Origin: CAZEYT01 sp964516295 | Lineage (GTDB): Bacteria > Verrucomicrobiota > Verrucomicrobiia > Chthoniobacterales > Terrimicrobiaceae | Assembly (NCBI GenBank): GCA_964516295.1 | Contig: CAZEYT010000002.1 | Span: 19,940 to 83,939 of the forward strand | Length of the DNA stretch: 64,000 nt | Direction: 5' to 3' | Shown: one piece after another, positions 25,665 to 34,338 of the stretch | Numbering within the stretch: position 1 is the stretch's first letter | Layout: the number at the start of each line of letters is the position of its first letter | Translations under genes and position numbers: made by a program | The notes under the pieces: generated by a model | The model's input: only the letters and a program-made list of their open reading frames with translations | The model's database searches: none | Told to the model about the DNA's origin: nothing

Positions 25665-26633
25665 ATGATGTCCACGCACAATCTGGAGATGAAAATCTTC
25701 ACCGGAAACGCGCACCCGGCCCTGGCGCGTGATATTTGCCGCTATCTGGAGGTCCCCTTGGCCGATGCCTCGGTGAGTTCCTTTCCCGACGGTGAAACCT
25801 TTGTCAAAATCAATGACAACATCCGCGGCCGGGACGTCTTCATTATACAACCCACGTGTCCGCCCACGAACCAGAACCTGATGGAGCTTCTGATTCTGGT
25901 CGATGCCGCCCGCCGGGCCAGCGCAGCTCGGGTGACGGCCGTTATTCCGTTTTTTGGTTACGCCCGACAGGATCGCAAGGACCAGCCGCGCGTGCCGATC
26001 ACTGCCAAGTTGGTTGCCAATCTTCTCGTCGCTGCCGGCGTGAACCGGGTCCTGACCATGGACCTGCACGCCCAGCAATTGCAGGGCTTTTTCGACATTC
26101 CGGTCGACCACCTGCATGCCCGCCCGGTGATGGTTCAATACATTCACCGGCTCAACATCGGAAATCTCGTCGTTGTTTCTCCCGATGTGGGTGGGGTCAA
26201 AATGGCTTCGGCCTACGCCCAAGCCCTCGGAGCCAGCCTCGCGATTGTCGTCAAGAAACGGAAAAGCGCGGTCGAGACCGAGGCGTCCCACGTGATCGGC
26301 GATGTGAAAGGCAAGAACGTCCTCATCGTCGACGATCTCACGGAAACCGCCGGCACCCTCACCAGCGCCGCCCGCATGTTGCGGTCCCATGGAGCGCTTG
26401 ATATTTATGCTGGCGTTTCGCACGCAGTCTTGACAGATTTGGCGGTTGAGCGATTAAAGGACTCCGAAATCAAGGAGTTGATCACGACGGACAGCGTTCC
26501 GGCCCGCCCCAACACCGATCAGCGTGTCAAAGTGCTGTCGGTCGCCGAGTTGCTCGGCGAGGGCATCCGACGCATCCATGACGATGAGTCGGTGAGTTCG
26601 CTCTTTGAACTGAAAAACACCAAGCAGGATTAA
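25665..26633 (+). CDS. prs: Ribose-phosphate pyrophosphokinase
   Basis: A 322-residue PRPP synthetase, which makes 5-phosphoribosyl-1-pyrophosphate from ribose 5-phosphate and ATP for nucleotide, histidine and tryptophan synthesis. Class I motifs are clear: KIFTGNAHPALA, SFPDGETFVKI, PFFGYARQDRKD, TMDLHAQQLQGFFDIPVDH and the PRPP loop VLIVDDLTETAGTL. Starts at TTG 25632, ATG 25665 and ATG 25668 are all possible; the ATG at 25665 gives an N-terminus close to relatives. It is followed 3 bases later by rplY. Confidence 0.96.
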   Translation: MMSTHNLEMKIFTGNAHPALARDICRYLEVPLADASVSSFPDGETFVKINDNIRGRDVFIIQPTCPPTNQNLMELLILVDAARRASAARVTAVIPFFGYARQDRKDQPRVPITAKLVANLLVAAGVNRVLTMDLHAQQLQGFFDIPVDHLHARPVMVQYIHRLNIGNLVVVSPDVGGVKMASAYAQALGASLAIVVKKRKSAVETEASHVIGDVKGKNVLIVDDLTETAGTLTSAARMLRSHGALDIYAGVSHAVLTDLAVERLKDSEIKELITTDSVPARPNTDQRVKVLSVAELLGEGIRRIHDDESVSSLFELKNTKQD

Positions 26634-26636
26634 TTT

Positions 26637-27296
26637 ATGGCAAAGCAAGTCAAACTGTCCGCGCGTCCGCGCACGGAAAGCGGTCGCAACGCAGTGAAAC
26701 AAGTACGCGCCCGCGGCGCTGTCCCGGCCGTCATTTACGGCTCGGGATCCGAACCCTCCAACCTCGAGGTCTCCCGTCGCGAGATCGAGCGTCTTCTGTC
26801 CCACTCGGTCGGTGAGAACATCCTCGTCGAGCTCGAAATTGAAGAGGGTGGCAAAACGACCAATCGTCTTTCTCTCATCCAAGAGGTCCAGCATCATCCC
26901 CTTCGCGGCGAGGTTCTCCATGTGGATTTCCATGCGGTCTCGATGACCGAAGAGATCGAGGCGGAAATCGTCATCGAGTCGTTCGGCGAGGCCGACGGTG
27001 TCAAAAATTTCGGTGGACTGCTCGAGCAGAGCATGCGTGCTGTCACGATCAAGTGTCTTCCGCAGAACCTCCCGGAGATCATCCGTGTGGACGTCAGTGC
27101 TCTCAAGATCGGCGATGCCGTTCACGTTCGCGATCTTCCGCTCCCGACCGGAGTCGAGGCTGTTTCCGATCCGGATCTCACGGTTTTCATCGTGGCGGAA
27201 CCGACCGTCGTCGAAGAGCCTGTTGTGGCGGCCACAGCCACGGAAGTGCTCAAGGAAAAGAAATCCGAGGCCGGCGCCTCCGAGGACAAGAAGTAA
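26637..27296 (+). CDS. rplY: 50S ribosomal protein L25 (CTC form)
   Basis: A 219-residue protein with the L25 N-terminal 5S rRNA-binding domain (SARPRTESGRNAVKQVRARG, residues 7-26, and PAVIYG) and the longer CTC C-terminal domain (HVDFHAVSMTEEIEAEI). The tail is acidic and lysine-rich. It binds 5S rRNA in the large subunit. AGGA lies 7 bases before the ATG. The order prs, rplY, pth is conserved in many bacteria. Confidence 0.95.
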   Translation: MAKQVKLSARPRTESGRNAVKQVRARGAVPAVIYGSGSEPSNLEVSRREIERLLSHSVGENILVELEIEEGGKTTNRLSLIQEVQHHPLRGEVLHVDFHAVSMTEEIEAEIVIESFGEADGVKNFGGLLEQSMRAVTIKCLPQNLPEIIRVDVSALKIGDAVHVRDLPLPTGVEAVSDPDLTVFIVAEPTVVEEPVVAATATEVLKEKKSEAGASEDKK

Positions 27297-27308
27297 CCTT
27301 TTCCGCGC

Positions 27309-27893
27309 GTGGAGAATGTCGCGGTTTTTCGTTTGGTGGCCGGCCTGGGCAATCCGGGCCGCGAATACACCGGCACGCGACACAATGTCGGATTCCTCGT
27401 TTTGGACGAACTCGCCCGTCGCACGGCGACGACGTTTTCCTTCGACGCCAAGTGGGATGCGGAAGTCGCCTCCTGCGGCGGCCGGGCGCTGATGAAGCCC
27501 CAGACGTTTATGAATCTCAGCGGCGAATCCGTCGGCGGGTATGCCCGCTACTTCAAGCTTCCGGCCTCCGAATTACTCGTTGTTCTCGATGACGTCTCCC
27601 TCCCGCTGGGAACCGTGCGGATCCGGAAGTCCGGAAGCTCGGGCGGCCATAATGGCTTGGAATCGGTTTTGATCCACCTCGCCACGGAAGCCGTTCCCCG
27701 GCTCCGCGTGGGAATCGGAGCGCCGGACGGCCGCCCGCTCCACGACCACGTTCTCGGTCGGTTCACTCCCGAAGAGACCGAACTCGTCGATTTCGCGGTC
27801 GCACGGGCCGCCGATGCTTTCGAATACGCCAACGCCCATGGCATTGAATCCGCCATGAACCAATTCAACCAAAAAAACCAAGAACCATCATGA
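27309..27893 (+). CDS. pth: Peptidyl-tRNA hydrolase
   Basis: A 194-residue Pth enzyme that releases peptides from stalled peptidyl-tRNA. Motifs: VAGLGNPGREYTGTRHNVGF (residues 10-29, catalytic His at about 25), PQTFMNLSGESV, VVLDDVSLPLG and SGSSGGHNGLESV. It starts with GTG at 27309, 12 bases after rplY, and its stop overlaps the rpsF start by 4 bases. Confidence 0.96.
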   Translation: MENVAVFRLVAGLGNPGREYTGTRHNVGFLVLDELARRTATTFSFDAKWDAEVASCGGRALMKPQTFMNLSGESVGGYARYFKLPASELLVVLDDVSLPLGTVRIRKSGSSGGHNGLESVLIHLATEAVPRLRVGIGAPDGRPLHDHVLGRFTPEETELVDFAVARAADAFEYANAHGIESAMNQFNQKNQEPS

Positions 27894-28204
27894 AACGTTA
27901 CGAAGCCCTCCTCGCCCTCGACACCCGCGGCAAGGAAGACACCGCCAAGGAAACCATCGAACGACTTGAAAAAGTCTTCACCGCCGAAGGAGCTGTCATC
28001 GAACAGGTCCAACGCCTCGAAAAGCGGGATCTCGCCTATGAATCCAATCACGCCGGCAGTGCCTACTTCGTGAATTTTATTTTCGAAGCTGCTCCGGCGA
28101 CGATTGACAAACTCCAAGCAAAGTTGAAACTCGACAACGACGTGATGCTGCAGAATTACCTGCGGCTTCCCGCTAAAAAAGCTGCCGCAACCGCCGCCGC
28201 CTAA
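27890..28204 (+). CDS. rpsF: 30S ribosomal protein S6
   Basis: A 104-residue S6 protein: YEALLALDTRG at the start, DLAYESNHAGSAYFVNF in the middle and LKLDNDVMLQNYLRLP near the end, then a short Ala/Lys tail. It binds the small-subunit platform together with S18. The ATG overlaps the pth stop, and ssb follows 15 bases later. The usual partner rpsR (S18) and rplI are absent from this cluster. Confidence 0.95.
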   Translation: MKRYEALLALDTRGKEDTAKETIERLEKVFTAEGAVIEQVQRLEKRDLAYESNHAGSAYFVNFIFEAAPATIDKLQAKLKLDNDVMLQNYLRLPAKKAAATAAA

Positions 28205-28219
28205 CCCACACACCCCGAC

Positions 28220-28681
28220 ATGGCCAGCGTCAACAAAGTCATCCTCATCGGCAACGTTACCCGCGACCCGGAGGTCAAGTTCACGCCCAAAGGCAGTGCC
28301 GTTACCGACCTTGGCCTGGCCGTGAACCGCGTCTACACCGTCGAAGGCGAGAAGCGCGAGGAGACCACGTTTGTTGACGTCGAGCTTTGGGGGCGTCTTG
28401 CCGAAATTGCCGGGGAGTATGCGAAAAAGGGCAAGTCGATCTACATCGAGGGTCGGCTTCGCATCGATACCTGGGACGACAAGCAAAGCGGACAGAAACG
28501 CTCCAAGCTTCGTGTGGTCGGCGAAAATTTGCAACTTCTCGGAGGTCGGTCTTCCGACTCGTCCAGCCGGGGAGGGGACTACGACTCCGGCCCTGCGCCC
28601 GAACGCTCCAGCCGCCCGGCTCCCCAGCGCTCGTCCCAGCCGCCACCGCCGGCGGCGGAGGACGACGACATCCCATTCTGA
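28220..28681 (+). CDS. ssb: Single-stranded DNA-binding protein
   Basis: A 153-residue SSB. The OB fold covers about residues 1-108: VNKVILIGNVTRDPEVK, then FVDVELWGRLAEIAGEYAKKG and SIYIEGRLRIDTWDD. A disordered Ser/Pro/Arg-rich linker follows, and the tail EDDDIPF is the classic acidic tip that recruits replication and repair proteins. It works in replication, recombination and repair. It is co-directional with rpsF; a 131-base gap separates it from rpsA. Confidence 0.96.
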   Translation: MASVNKVILIGNVTRDPEVKFTPKGSAVTDLGLAVNRVYTVEGEKREETTFVDVELWGRLAEIAGEYAKKGKSIYIEGRLRIDTWDDKQSGQKRSKLRVVGENLQLLGGRSSDSSSRGGDYDSGPAPERSSRPAPQRSSQPPPPAAEDDDIPF

Positions 28682-28812
28682 ATCCTCCATCAGAGGGCAG
28701 AAGACTCCCGCGTTATTCGGGCTTTCTTGGCATCCGAAAAAGAGATTGCCATCGATTCTGCTCTTGTTAACCTACCAAACCCGCTCGCTCCAGGAGGGTA
28801 GCAGCTTCTTTA

Positions 28813-30543
28813 ATGGGAATTAAAGAGGTGGCGGAACACTTAAAAGGAACCATCAACCATATGCCAGCACTGCAGGAATTGATCGCCAGCTCGATCAAAA
28901 ATTATCGCGAAGGAAGTATCGTCAAGGGACACATCCTTGAAATTCGCCCGAGGGAATTCCTCGTTGATATCGGATACAAGAGCGAAGGGGTCATTCCCGC
29001 CTCCGAATTCGAAGACCCGGAAGAAGTCGAAATCGGAGATGAAATCGAAGTGCTCCTCGAGCGCCTCGAAAACGACGAGGGCATGGTCGTCCTCTCGAAA
29101 GAAAAAGCCGCCCAACGTCAGAACTGGGAAAAGATCGTCGGCGTCTTCAAAGGCGACGGTCTCATCAAGGGCAAGGTCCGCAGCGTCGTGAAAGGCGGCC
29201 TCACCGTGAACGTGGGCGTCGAAGCCTTCCTCCCGGCCTCGCAGATCGACATCATCCCACCGAAAGATCTCCAGCAATTCGTCGGCAATGTTTACGACTT
29301 CAAGATCGTCAAGATCAACGAAGATCGCAAGAACGTCGTCCTCAGCCGCCGCGAAATCATCGAGCAGGAACGCTCGGAAAAACGCCAGAAGTTCCTTTCA
29401 AGCGTCACCATCGGCGACCGCATCACCGGCACGGTCAAGAACATTACCGACTTCGGTGCGTTCATCGACCTCGACGGCATCGACGGTCTTCTCCACGTCA
29501 CCGACATGTCGTGGGCCCGCCTCAACCACCCGGGCGAACTCCTCAAAGTCGGCCAGCAGTTGGAAGTTCAGGTTCTCGACATCAACAAGGACAAGGAGCG
29601 CGTCTCTCTCGGCCTCAAGCAAATGCAGTCGAATCCATGGGACCGCATCGAAGAGCGTTTCCCGGTCGGCCAGAAAGTCTCCGGCAAGGTCACGAACCTC
29701 ATGCCTTACGGAGCCTTCGTGCAGATCGAAGAGGGCGTCGAAGGTCTCATCCACGTCTCCGAGCTTTCCTGGACCAAGCGCATTGCCCGCCCGTCGGACG
29801 TTCTCACGCTCGGTCAGGAGATCGAAGCCATCGTCCTCGGCGTCAACAAAGAGGAACAGAAGATCTCTCTCGGCGTCCGTCAGTTGGAGCCGAACCCATG
29901 GGATGAGATCGAACTCCGCTACATCATCGGCAAACAGGTCAAGGGCAAGGTCCGCAACATGACCGCCTACGGAGCCTTCGTCGAACTCGAGGAAGGCATC
30001 GACGGCATGATCCACGTCTCGGATCTCTCCTGGACCCGCAAGATCAATCACCCGAGCGAAATGCTCAAAAAGGGCGACGAGCTCGAAGCGGTGGTCATCG
30101 ATATCGACAAGGCCAACCAACGGATCAGCCTCGGCATCAAGCAACTCGACACCGATCCTTGGAAAGAAATCGACACCCGTTTCCGGATTGGCGATCTCGT
30201 CAAGGGCACGGTCAGCAAACTCACGAACTTCGGTGCGTTCATCCAACTTCAGGATGACATCGACGGCCTCGTCCACATCTCGCAGATCAGCGAAGATCGG
30301 ATCGACAAGGTCAAGGACGTGTTGAAAGTCGGTCAGGAAGTCGAAGCGCGCGTGATCAAGGTCGACAAGGCCGAGCGCCGCATCGGTCTCTCGATCAAGG
30401 CCGCGAATTACGGCGAAGAAGAGCTTCGCAAAGAAGCCGAAGCGTTCGATACCCTCCGCCCCGGAGAAGACATGGTCGGCCTCGACCAGGCCTTCCAGTT
30501 CGCGGAAGAAGAGTATCGCCCGGGACAAGGCAAGAAGAAGTAA
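28813..30543 (+). CDS. rpsA: 30S ribosomal protein S1
   Basis: A 576-residue protein with six S1 RNA-binding repeats, visible as recurring GAFV/IxL-...-DGLxHVSDLSW units. The first two repeats are divergent, as usual for ribosome-docking repeats. It helps mRNA bind the 30S subunit, especially where the Shine-Dalgarno is weak, as for many genes here. AGGAGGG lies about 12 bases before the ATG at 28813, a long but possible spacing; a second ATG at 28861 is an alternative start. The preceding 131-base gap may hold its own promoter. A strong terminator follows. Confidence 0.95.
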   Translation: MGIKEVAEHLKGTINHMPALQELIASSIKNYREGSIVKGHILEIRPREFLVDIGYKSEGVIPASEFEDPEEVEIGDEIEVLLERLENDEGMVVLSKEKAAQRQNWEKIVGVFKGDGLIKGKVRSVVKGGLTVNVGVEAFLPASQIDIIPPKDLQQFVGNVYDFKIVKINEDRKNVVLSRREIIEQERSEKRQKFLSSVTIGDRITGTVKNITDFGAFIDLDGIDGLLHVTDMSWARLNHPGELLKVGQQLEVQVLDINKDKERVSLGLKQMQSNPWDRIEERFPVGQKVSGKVTNLMPYGAFVQIEEGVEGLIHVSELSWTKRIARPSDVLTLGQEIEAIVLGVNKEEQKISLGVRQLEPNPWDEIELRYIIGKQVKGKVRNMTAYGAFVELEEGIDGMIHVSDLSWTRKINHPSEMLKKGDELEAVVIDIDKANQRISLGIKQLDTDPWKEIDTRFRIGDLVKGTVSKLTNFGAFIQLQDDIDGLVHISQISEDRIDKVKDVLKVGQEVEARVIKVDKAERRIGLSIKAANYGEEELRKEAEAFDTLRPGEDMVGLDQAFQFAEEEYRPGQGKKK

Positions 30544-30561
30544 CGACCTTCCCCCAAGAAG

Positions 30562-30600
30562 CGCGCTCCCATGCTCCGGCAGGGAGCGCGTTTTCTTTTT
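30562..30600 (+). terminator. Rho-independent terminator of rpsA
   Basis: Stem CGCGCTCCC pairs perfectly with GGGAGCGCG around an 11-base loop, followed by TTTTCTTTTT. It begins 19 bases after the rpsA stop and closes the prs-to-rpsA run. Confidence 0.92.
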
Positions 30601-30645
30601 CCGGAGGGCTCTCCCAAAAGTAGAAGTCAGCCCGTACCCGCGGGC

Positions 30646-31107
30646 TCAGGAAAAGGAGACGGACCAGCCTGGCAGCGTTTCGGTCTGTGAGATCCAGGCT
30701 TTCCACTGCGTTTCGTCAAAAGCCTCCCCTTCGTGGAGATCCACCCAGCGGGCCTGTCCGCTTTTCGGTGTTCCGCCGGGAGGGATGGGGACAAGCGACA
30801 GACCGTCGAAAAAGGTCACCCGCACGGCGCGCGTCAGCACGTGAACCGACAGGAACCATCCGCCGGACTCCCGGCGGTAGAACGGGGAATTCCACCGCAC
30901 GGCTTTGCAGACTCCGGGGACTTCTCTGGAAATGAGATCGTCCAATTGTCGGCCGAACGCCTGTTTCCAGCCTGGCATGGCTTCGATGTAGGCTTGCACG
31001 GGAGCGTCTCCATCGCCCTTGGGGATCTGAGGGTTTCCTCCGGAAAGAAGCTTCGCCGTTCCGGAGGGGCCTTCTTGTTCTTTGACGGAATTGCGATTTT
31101 TTTTCAT
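30646..31107 (-). CDS. DUF1801 (YdhG-like) domain protein
   Basis: A 153-residue cytoplasmic protein. The first 30 or so residues are charged and probably flexible. The rest fits DUF1801: VQAYIEAMPGWKQ, CKAVRWNSPFYRRESGGWFLSV split over the core, then FFDGLSLVPIPPGG and KAWISQTETLPGW. The fold is that of an iron-chaperone-like family, but no biochemical role is settled. GGAG lies 6 bases before the ATG at 31107, which decides this start over ATGs further upstream. It is the last gene of a minus-strand trio with the FAD oxidase and a HAD gene. Confidence 0.75.
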   Translation of the reverse strand: MKKNRNSVKEQEGPSGTAKLLSGGNPQIPKGDGDAPVQAYIEAMPGWKQAFGRQLDDLISREVPGVCKAVRWNSPFYRRESGGWFLSVHVLTRAVRVTFFDGLSLVPIPPGGTPKSGQARWVDLHEGEAFDETQWKAWISQTETLPGWSVSFS

Positions 31108-31148
31108 CGGCTCCAAGGAGAGATCGGGCATCCCCGGGGAAAAGCGTT

Positions 31149-32522
31149 TCATATGGAAACAAATTTTCCGGGGTTCAGTCGTCCGGCGGGGTCGAGGGCC
31201 TGTTTGAGTCGGGTGTGGAGCTGACGGGTCGCCGGAGTCACGGCTTTCGGCCACCAGCGTTTTTTTGCGAGGCCGACGCCATGTTCACCGGTAATGGCTC
31301 CCCCCCAAGCGAGAACTTGCTCGAACAGGGAATCGAGCGCGGCACCAGAGGCTTTCCGGACCTTGGGGCTCTCCGGATCGGCCAGCATGATATTGACATG
31401 GATATTTCCATCCCCGGCATGGCCGAAGCACGCAATGGGAAATCCGGTCTTCTTCTGCAACGCCTCGGCAAAGTGAACGAGATCGACCAACCGCCCGCGT
31501 GGCACCACGATGTCCTCGTTGAGTTTCTTGAGGCCGGTGGCCTTGAGCGACTGGGAATAGACCCGACGCAATCCCCAGATCTTTTCGCAGGCTGTCGGCG
31601 TCGTGGCCACGATCACACCCGCCGCTCCGGCTTGTTCGAGAATTTTTCCAAGCGCCCGCGCCTCACTCCGGACGCTGCCGGGCTGGCCGTCCACCTCGAG
31701 AATGACCTGCGCCTCGCCCGGCGGGAAACTGGCGTCCGGGCGATAAGAGCGAGCCGCCCGCAGCGTGAACGCATCGGCGACTTCAACGGCCGCCGGAAGG
31801 AAGCCGTGGGCGAAAACCGATTGAATGGCTTCCGCAGCGCGTTCCATGGACGGAAATCCGGCCGAGAGGGCCGCTCGGGCCGGAGGCAGTGGCAAAAGGC
31901 GAAGGGTGGCTTCCGTGACGAGTCCCAGCAATCCCTCGGACCCCGTAAACAAACCGACGAGATCAAATCCCGTTTTGTTTTTGTGCGTGCGCCCTCCGCA
32001 GCGAACGACGGTGCCGTCGGCCAGAACAACCTCCAGACCCAGCACGTAGTTTCGCGTCACGCCGTATTTCAAACACCGGGGCCCGCCGGCATTGGTCGCA
32101 ATGTTCCCTCCCAGACTGCAATCTTTCAGACTGGCCGGGTCCGGCGGATAAAACAGGTTCTTCACCCGCACGGCTTTTTGAAGGTCTCCGGTAATCACAC
32201 CCGGCTGAACCACCGCGACGAAATCGCGCTCATGGATCTCGAGAATCCGGTTCATTCGTTCCATCGAAATCACGATGCCACCTTCGACCGGCGTGCAGCC
32301 GCCGACATAACCGTACCCGGCTCCGCGGGGCGTAACCGGCACCCCTTCCCGTGAAGCCTCGCGAAGCACGAACGAGACCTCCGCGGTGGAAGTTGGGAAA
32401 ACCAGCAGGTCGGGTGGGTTTTTGGAAAACCACTTGTCGCCGGAGTATTCGGGGGCCGGGGAAAGGACAACGGCATCGCTGCCGAGCTTGCGGGTGAGAC
32501 GACGGATCAGAGCGGGGTTCAT
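31149..32522 (-). CDS. FAD-linked oxidase, glycolate oxidase GlcD/D-lactate dehydrogenase family
   Basis: A 457-residue flavoprotein. The FAD-binding type 4 domain shows PTSTAEVSFVLREA, TPRGAGYGYVGG, VVQPGVITGDL and GGNIATNAGG. The C-terminal domain carries FGHAGDGNIHVNIM and GGAITGEHGVGLAKK, diagnostic for the GlcD/LDH-D branch. It oxidises a 2-hydroxy acid such as glycolate or D-lactate; the electron partner is unknown since no GlcE or GlcF gene is adjacent. The ATG at 32522 overlaps the HAD stop by 4 bases. Confidence 0.88.
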   Translation of the reverse strand: MNPALIRRLTRKLGSDAVVLSPAPEYSGDKWFSKNPPDLLVFPTSTAEVSFVLREASREGVPVTPRGAGYGYVGGCTPVEGGIVISMERMNRILEIHERDFVAVVQPGVITGDLQKAVRVKNLFYPPDPASLKDCSLGGNIATNAGGPRCLKYGVTRNYVLGLEVVLADGTVVRCGGRTHKNKTGFDLVGLFTGSEGLLGLVTEATLRLLPLPPARAALSAGFPSMERAAEAIQSVFAHGFLPAAVEVADAFTLRAARSYRPDASFPPGEAQVILEVDGQPGSVRSEARALGKILEQAGAAGVIVATTPTACEKIWGLRRVYSQSLKATGLKKLNEDIVVPRGRLVDLVHFAEALQKKTGFPIACFGHAGDGNIHVNIMLADPESPKVRKASGAALDSLFEQVLAWGGAITGEHGVGLAKKRWWPKAVTPATRQLHTRLKQALDPAGRLNPGKFVSI

Positions 32523-33289
32523 GAATGAAAAGAGCGCCAAGCCTCGGCGATGCCCTCGGCGGCGGGGAGCGACGCGACAAAACCGCCGTTTCGGCGAACG
32601 GTTTCCTGCACTTCGGGAATCGCATTCGATGGACAGCAGACAAACGCCGCAAACCGTCCGTCGAGCATCGGGATGTCGTTGAAGTGGTCGCCGGCCGCGA
32701 GCACGGCGTCCCGTTCGAGCCCGAGCCAGCGGGTCAGTTCGCCAAGCGCGGCTCCTTTGTGGTAATCCCGGTGACAGAAGCGCATGTAAACCGTATTCCG
32801 CTGGTAGCAGAAATCGGGAGACGTCTCCCGCTCCGTGTCCAGAAACGCAGCAACTTCTTGGATGAGATCCTCGGATGAAGTCACCAAGCCCACCGGGCGA
32901 TTGTCTTCTTCGATGAGGGTAATCCCGTTCGACGACTCCGCGAGCGCCCGAATCCGGGCCAGAATCTCCCCCGAGCGTTTGAATAGCTCATCATGACGCC
33001 GGTAACACGCCAGATTCCACTCGTCGTAGGAGCGCCAGATTCCATCCCCGTCCCGATGAAAAATTTCCCGCTCATTGGTGAGCAGGAAGTCGGGTTCGAA
33101 CGGTCCCGAAAATCGTTCCACGCCCTCGATCGCATGATCCAGTGTCCGGCCGGTGTTGATCGCCCACAGGCCCCCCGCTGCTTTGTGTTGCTCGAGGACG
33201 TCTGCAAACGCCTCGCAGCATCGGCCGTCGGATGGATGGGCGATCAGCGTTCCATCGAAATCGGTACTCAGGAGACGGATCAGAGACAT
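32519..33289 (-). CDS. HAD-IIB hydrolase (Cof/sucrose-phosphatase-like)
   Basis: A 256-residue HAD phosphatase. Motif I is LLSTDFDGTLIAHP near the N-terminus, motif II the INTGRTL region, and motif IV AAGDHFNDIPML. The cap between motifs II and III fits the C2B (Cof-like) type. Substrate is unknown; sugar or hydroxy-acid phosphates are typical. It is translationally coupled to the FAD oxidase gene, hinting at a shared path such as phosphoglycolate to glycolate, which is speculative. Confidence 0.82.
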   Translation of the reverse strand: MSLIRLLSTDFDGTLIAHPSDGRCCEAFADVLEQHKAAGGLWAINTGRTLDHAIEGVERFSGPFEPDFLLTNEREIFHRDGDGIWRSYDEWNLACYRRHDELFKRSGEILARIRALAESSNGITLIEEDNRPVGLVTSSEDLIQEVAAFLDTERETSPDFCYQRNTVYMRFCHRDYHKGAALGELTRWLGLERDAVLAAGDHFNDIPMLDGRFAAFVCCPSNAIPEVQETVRRNGGFVASLPAAEGIAEAWRSFHS

Positions 33290-33365
33290 CCTGCCAGTAA
33301 ACACCCACGCAGTCGGTGCCGCAATTTTTTGTCGCGCCCGGGCTCGGGTTTGCGAAAATACACCC

Positions 33366-33632
33366 ATGAAATCCGCCTACGAATTGGCCATGAGCCGTCT
33401 CGAGAAATCCGCTCCCACCGTCGCTCTCACCGATGCCCAGAAGGCGCAAATCGCCGAGATCGATAGCGAGATCAACGCCAAGATCGCGGAGAAGAAGATC
33501 TTTCTCGAGGGGCAAATGGCGACGGCCACCCCCGACGAACGGGACGAAATCCGGCGACAACTCACCTCGGAACTCGCCCGCTTGGAAGAAAAGCGCGAAC
33601 GGGAGAAAGAAAAAATCCGACAGGGATCCTGA
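33366..33632 (+). CDS. Small charged coiled-coil protein
   Basis: An 88-residue protein, highly charged and helical: AQIAEIDSEINAKIAEKK, then DEIRRQLTSELARLEEKREREKEK. No signal peptide, membrane span or enzyme motif is seen. The start ATG at 33366 is chosen over upstream in-frame codons that cover the HAD gene in antisense. It stands alone between the HAD gene (divergent) and the rhomboid gene (convergent). Function unknown. Confidence 0.6.
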   Translation: MKSAYELAMSRLEKSAPTVALTDAQKAQIAEIDSEINAKIAEKKIFLEGQMATATPDERDEIRRQLTSELARLEEKREREKEKIRQGS

Positions 33633-33634
33633 CC

Positions 33635-34228
33635 CTACCCGCGCACCACGTGGAATCGGTTCCGCCGCTGGAACCAGACGAAAAGATACCCGGTCAGCGC
33701 CCCGCCCAAATGGGCTGCATGGCCGATGTCTCCCCCCCAACCGGTGACGACAAAGAAAAGCGAAATCCCGACCAACGCCCGTCCCAGCCACTTGGCTTTC
33801 ATGTTCACCGGAATGACAAAGAAAACAAGAGCTCGGATCGGTGCTTCCGGAAAAAGCGCCGAATAGGCACACACCACACCGAATACGGCACCCGACGCTC
33901 CGATCAAGAACGACTCCGGCACCAGCAACACCTGCACTAAGCCTCCCACCACCCCGCAGGTAAGATACAAAATCAGGAAGCGCCGACTTCCCATCAGACT
34001 CTCCAGCGTCCGGCCCGCAAACCACAGCCCGAGCATGTTGAACAGCAGGTGAATCAAATTGGCATGCAGAAACTGATGCGTCACCAGCTGCCAGACCATG
34101 CCCTGTTGGAGTCCAACCCAGCTCAAAGCCAGAGGCTTCGCTAACAATGCGTAAGGCGGGACTGCGCTGATGATGAAAACTGCCACATTCCAGCCGATCA
34201 GAATTTTAACCACCGAAAGCGACTTCAT
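33635..34228 (-). CDS. Rhomboid-family intramembrane serine protease
   Basis: A 197-residue membrane protein with about six hydrophobic helices. The catalytic serine lies in GASGAVFG (Ser112) and the histidine in HAAHLGG (His173). The loop HANLIHLLFNM near residues 55-65 is the conserved helix 2 start with His and Asn. Rhomboids cut membrane proteins within the lipid bilayer; substrates are unknown. The ATG at 34228 is preferred to a TTG two codons upstream. The 110-base upstream stretch is unusually AT-rich and probably holds the promoter. Confidence 0.88.
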   Translation of the reverse strand: MKSLSVVKILIGWNVAVFIISAVPPYALLAKPLALSWVGLQQGMVWQLVTHQFLHANLIHLLFNMLGLWFAGRTLESLMGSRRFLILYLTCGVVGGLVQVLLVPESFLIGASGAVFGVVCAYSALFPEAPIRALVFFVIPVNMKAKWLGRALVGISLFFVVTGWGGDIGHAAHLGGALTGYLFVWFQRRNRFHVVRG

Positions 34229-34338
34229 TCGCAAAATACGCTAAATATGCGGCGGTTATAAATTTGCATGATTCAAATTCAGTAAGTCTCTGGAAAGAAG
34301 GAATTTACGAAAGAAAACTGAGAAAAATCGTAAAAATA

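Noticed and set aside
29398..30528. 376-codon acidic frame opposite rpsA
   Set aside because: Antisense shadow of the S1 repeats, with an unlikely Asp/Glu/Phe-rich composition.
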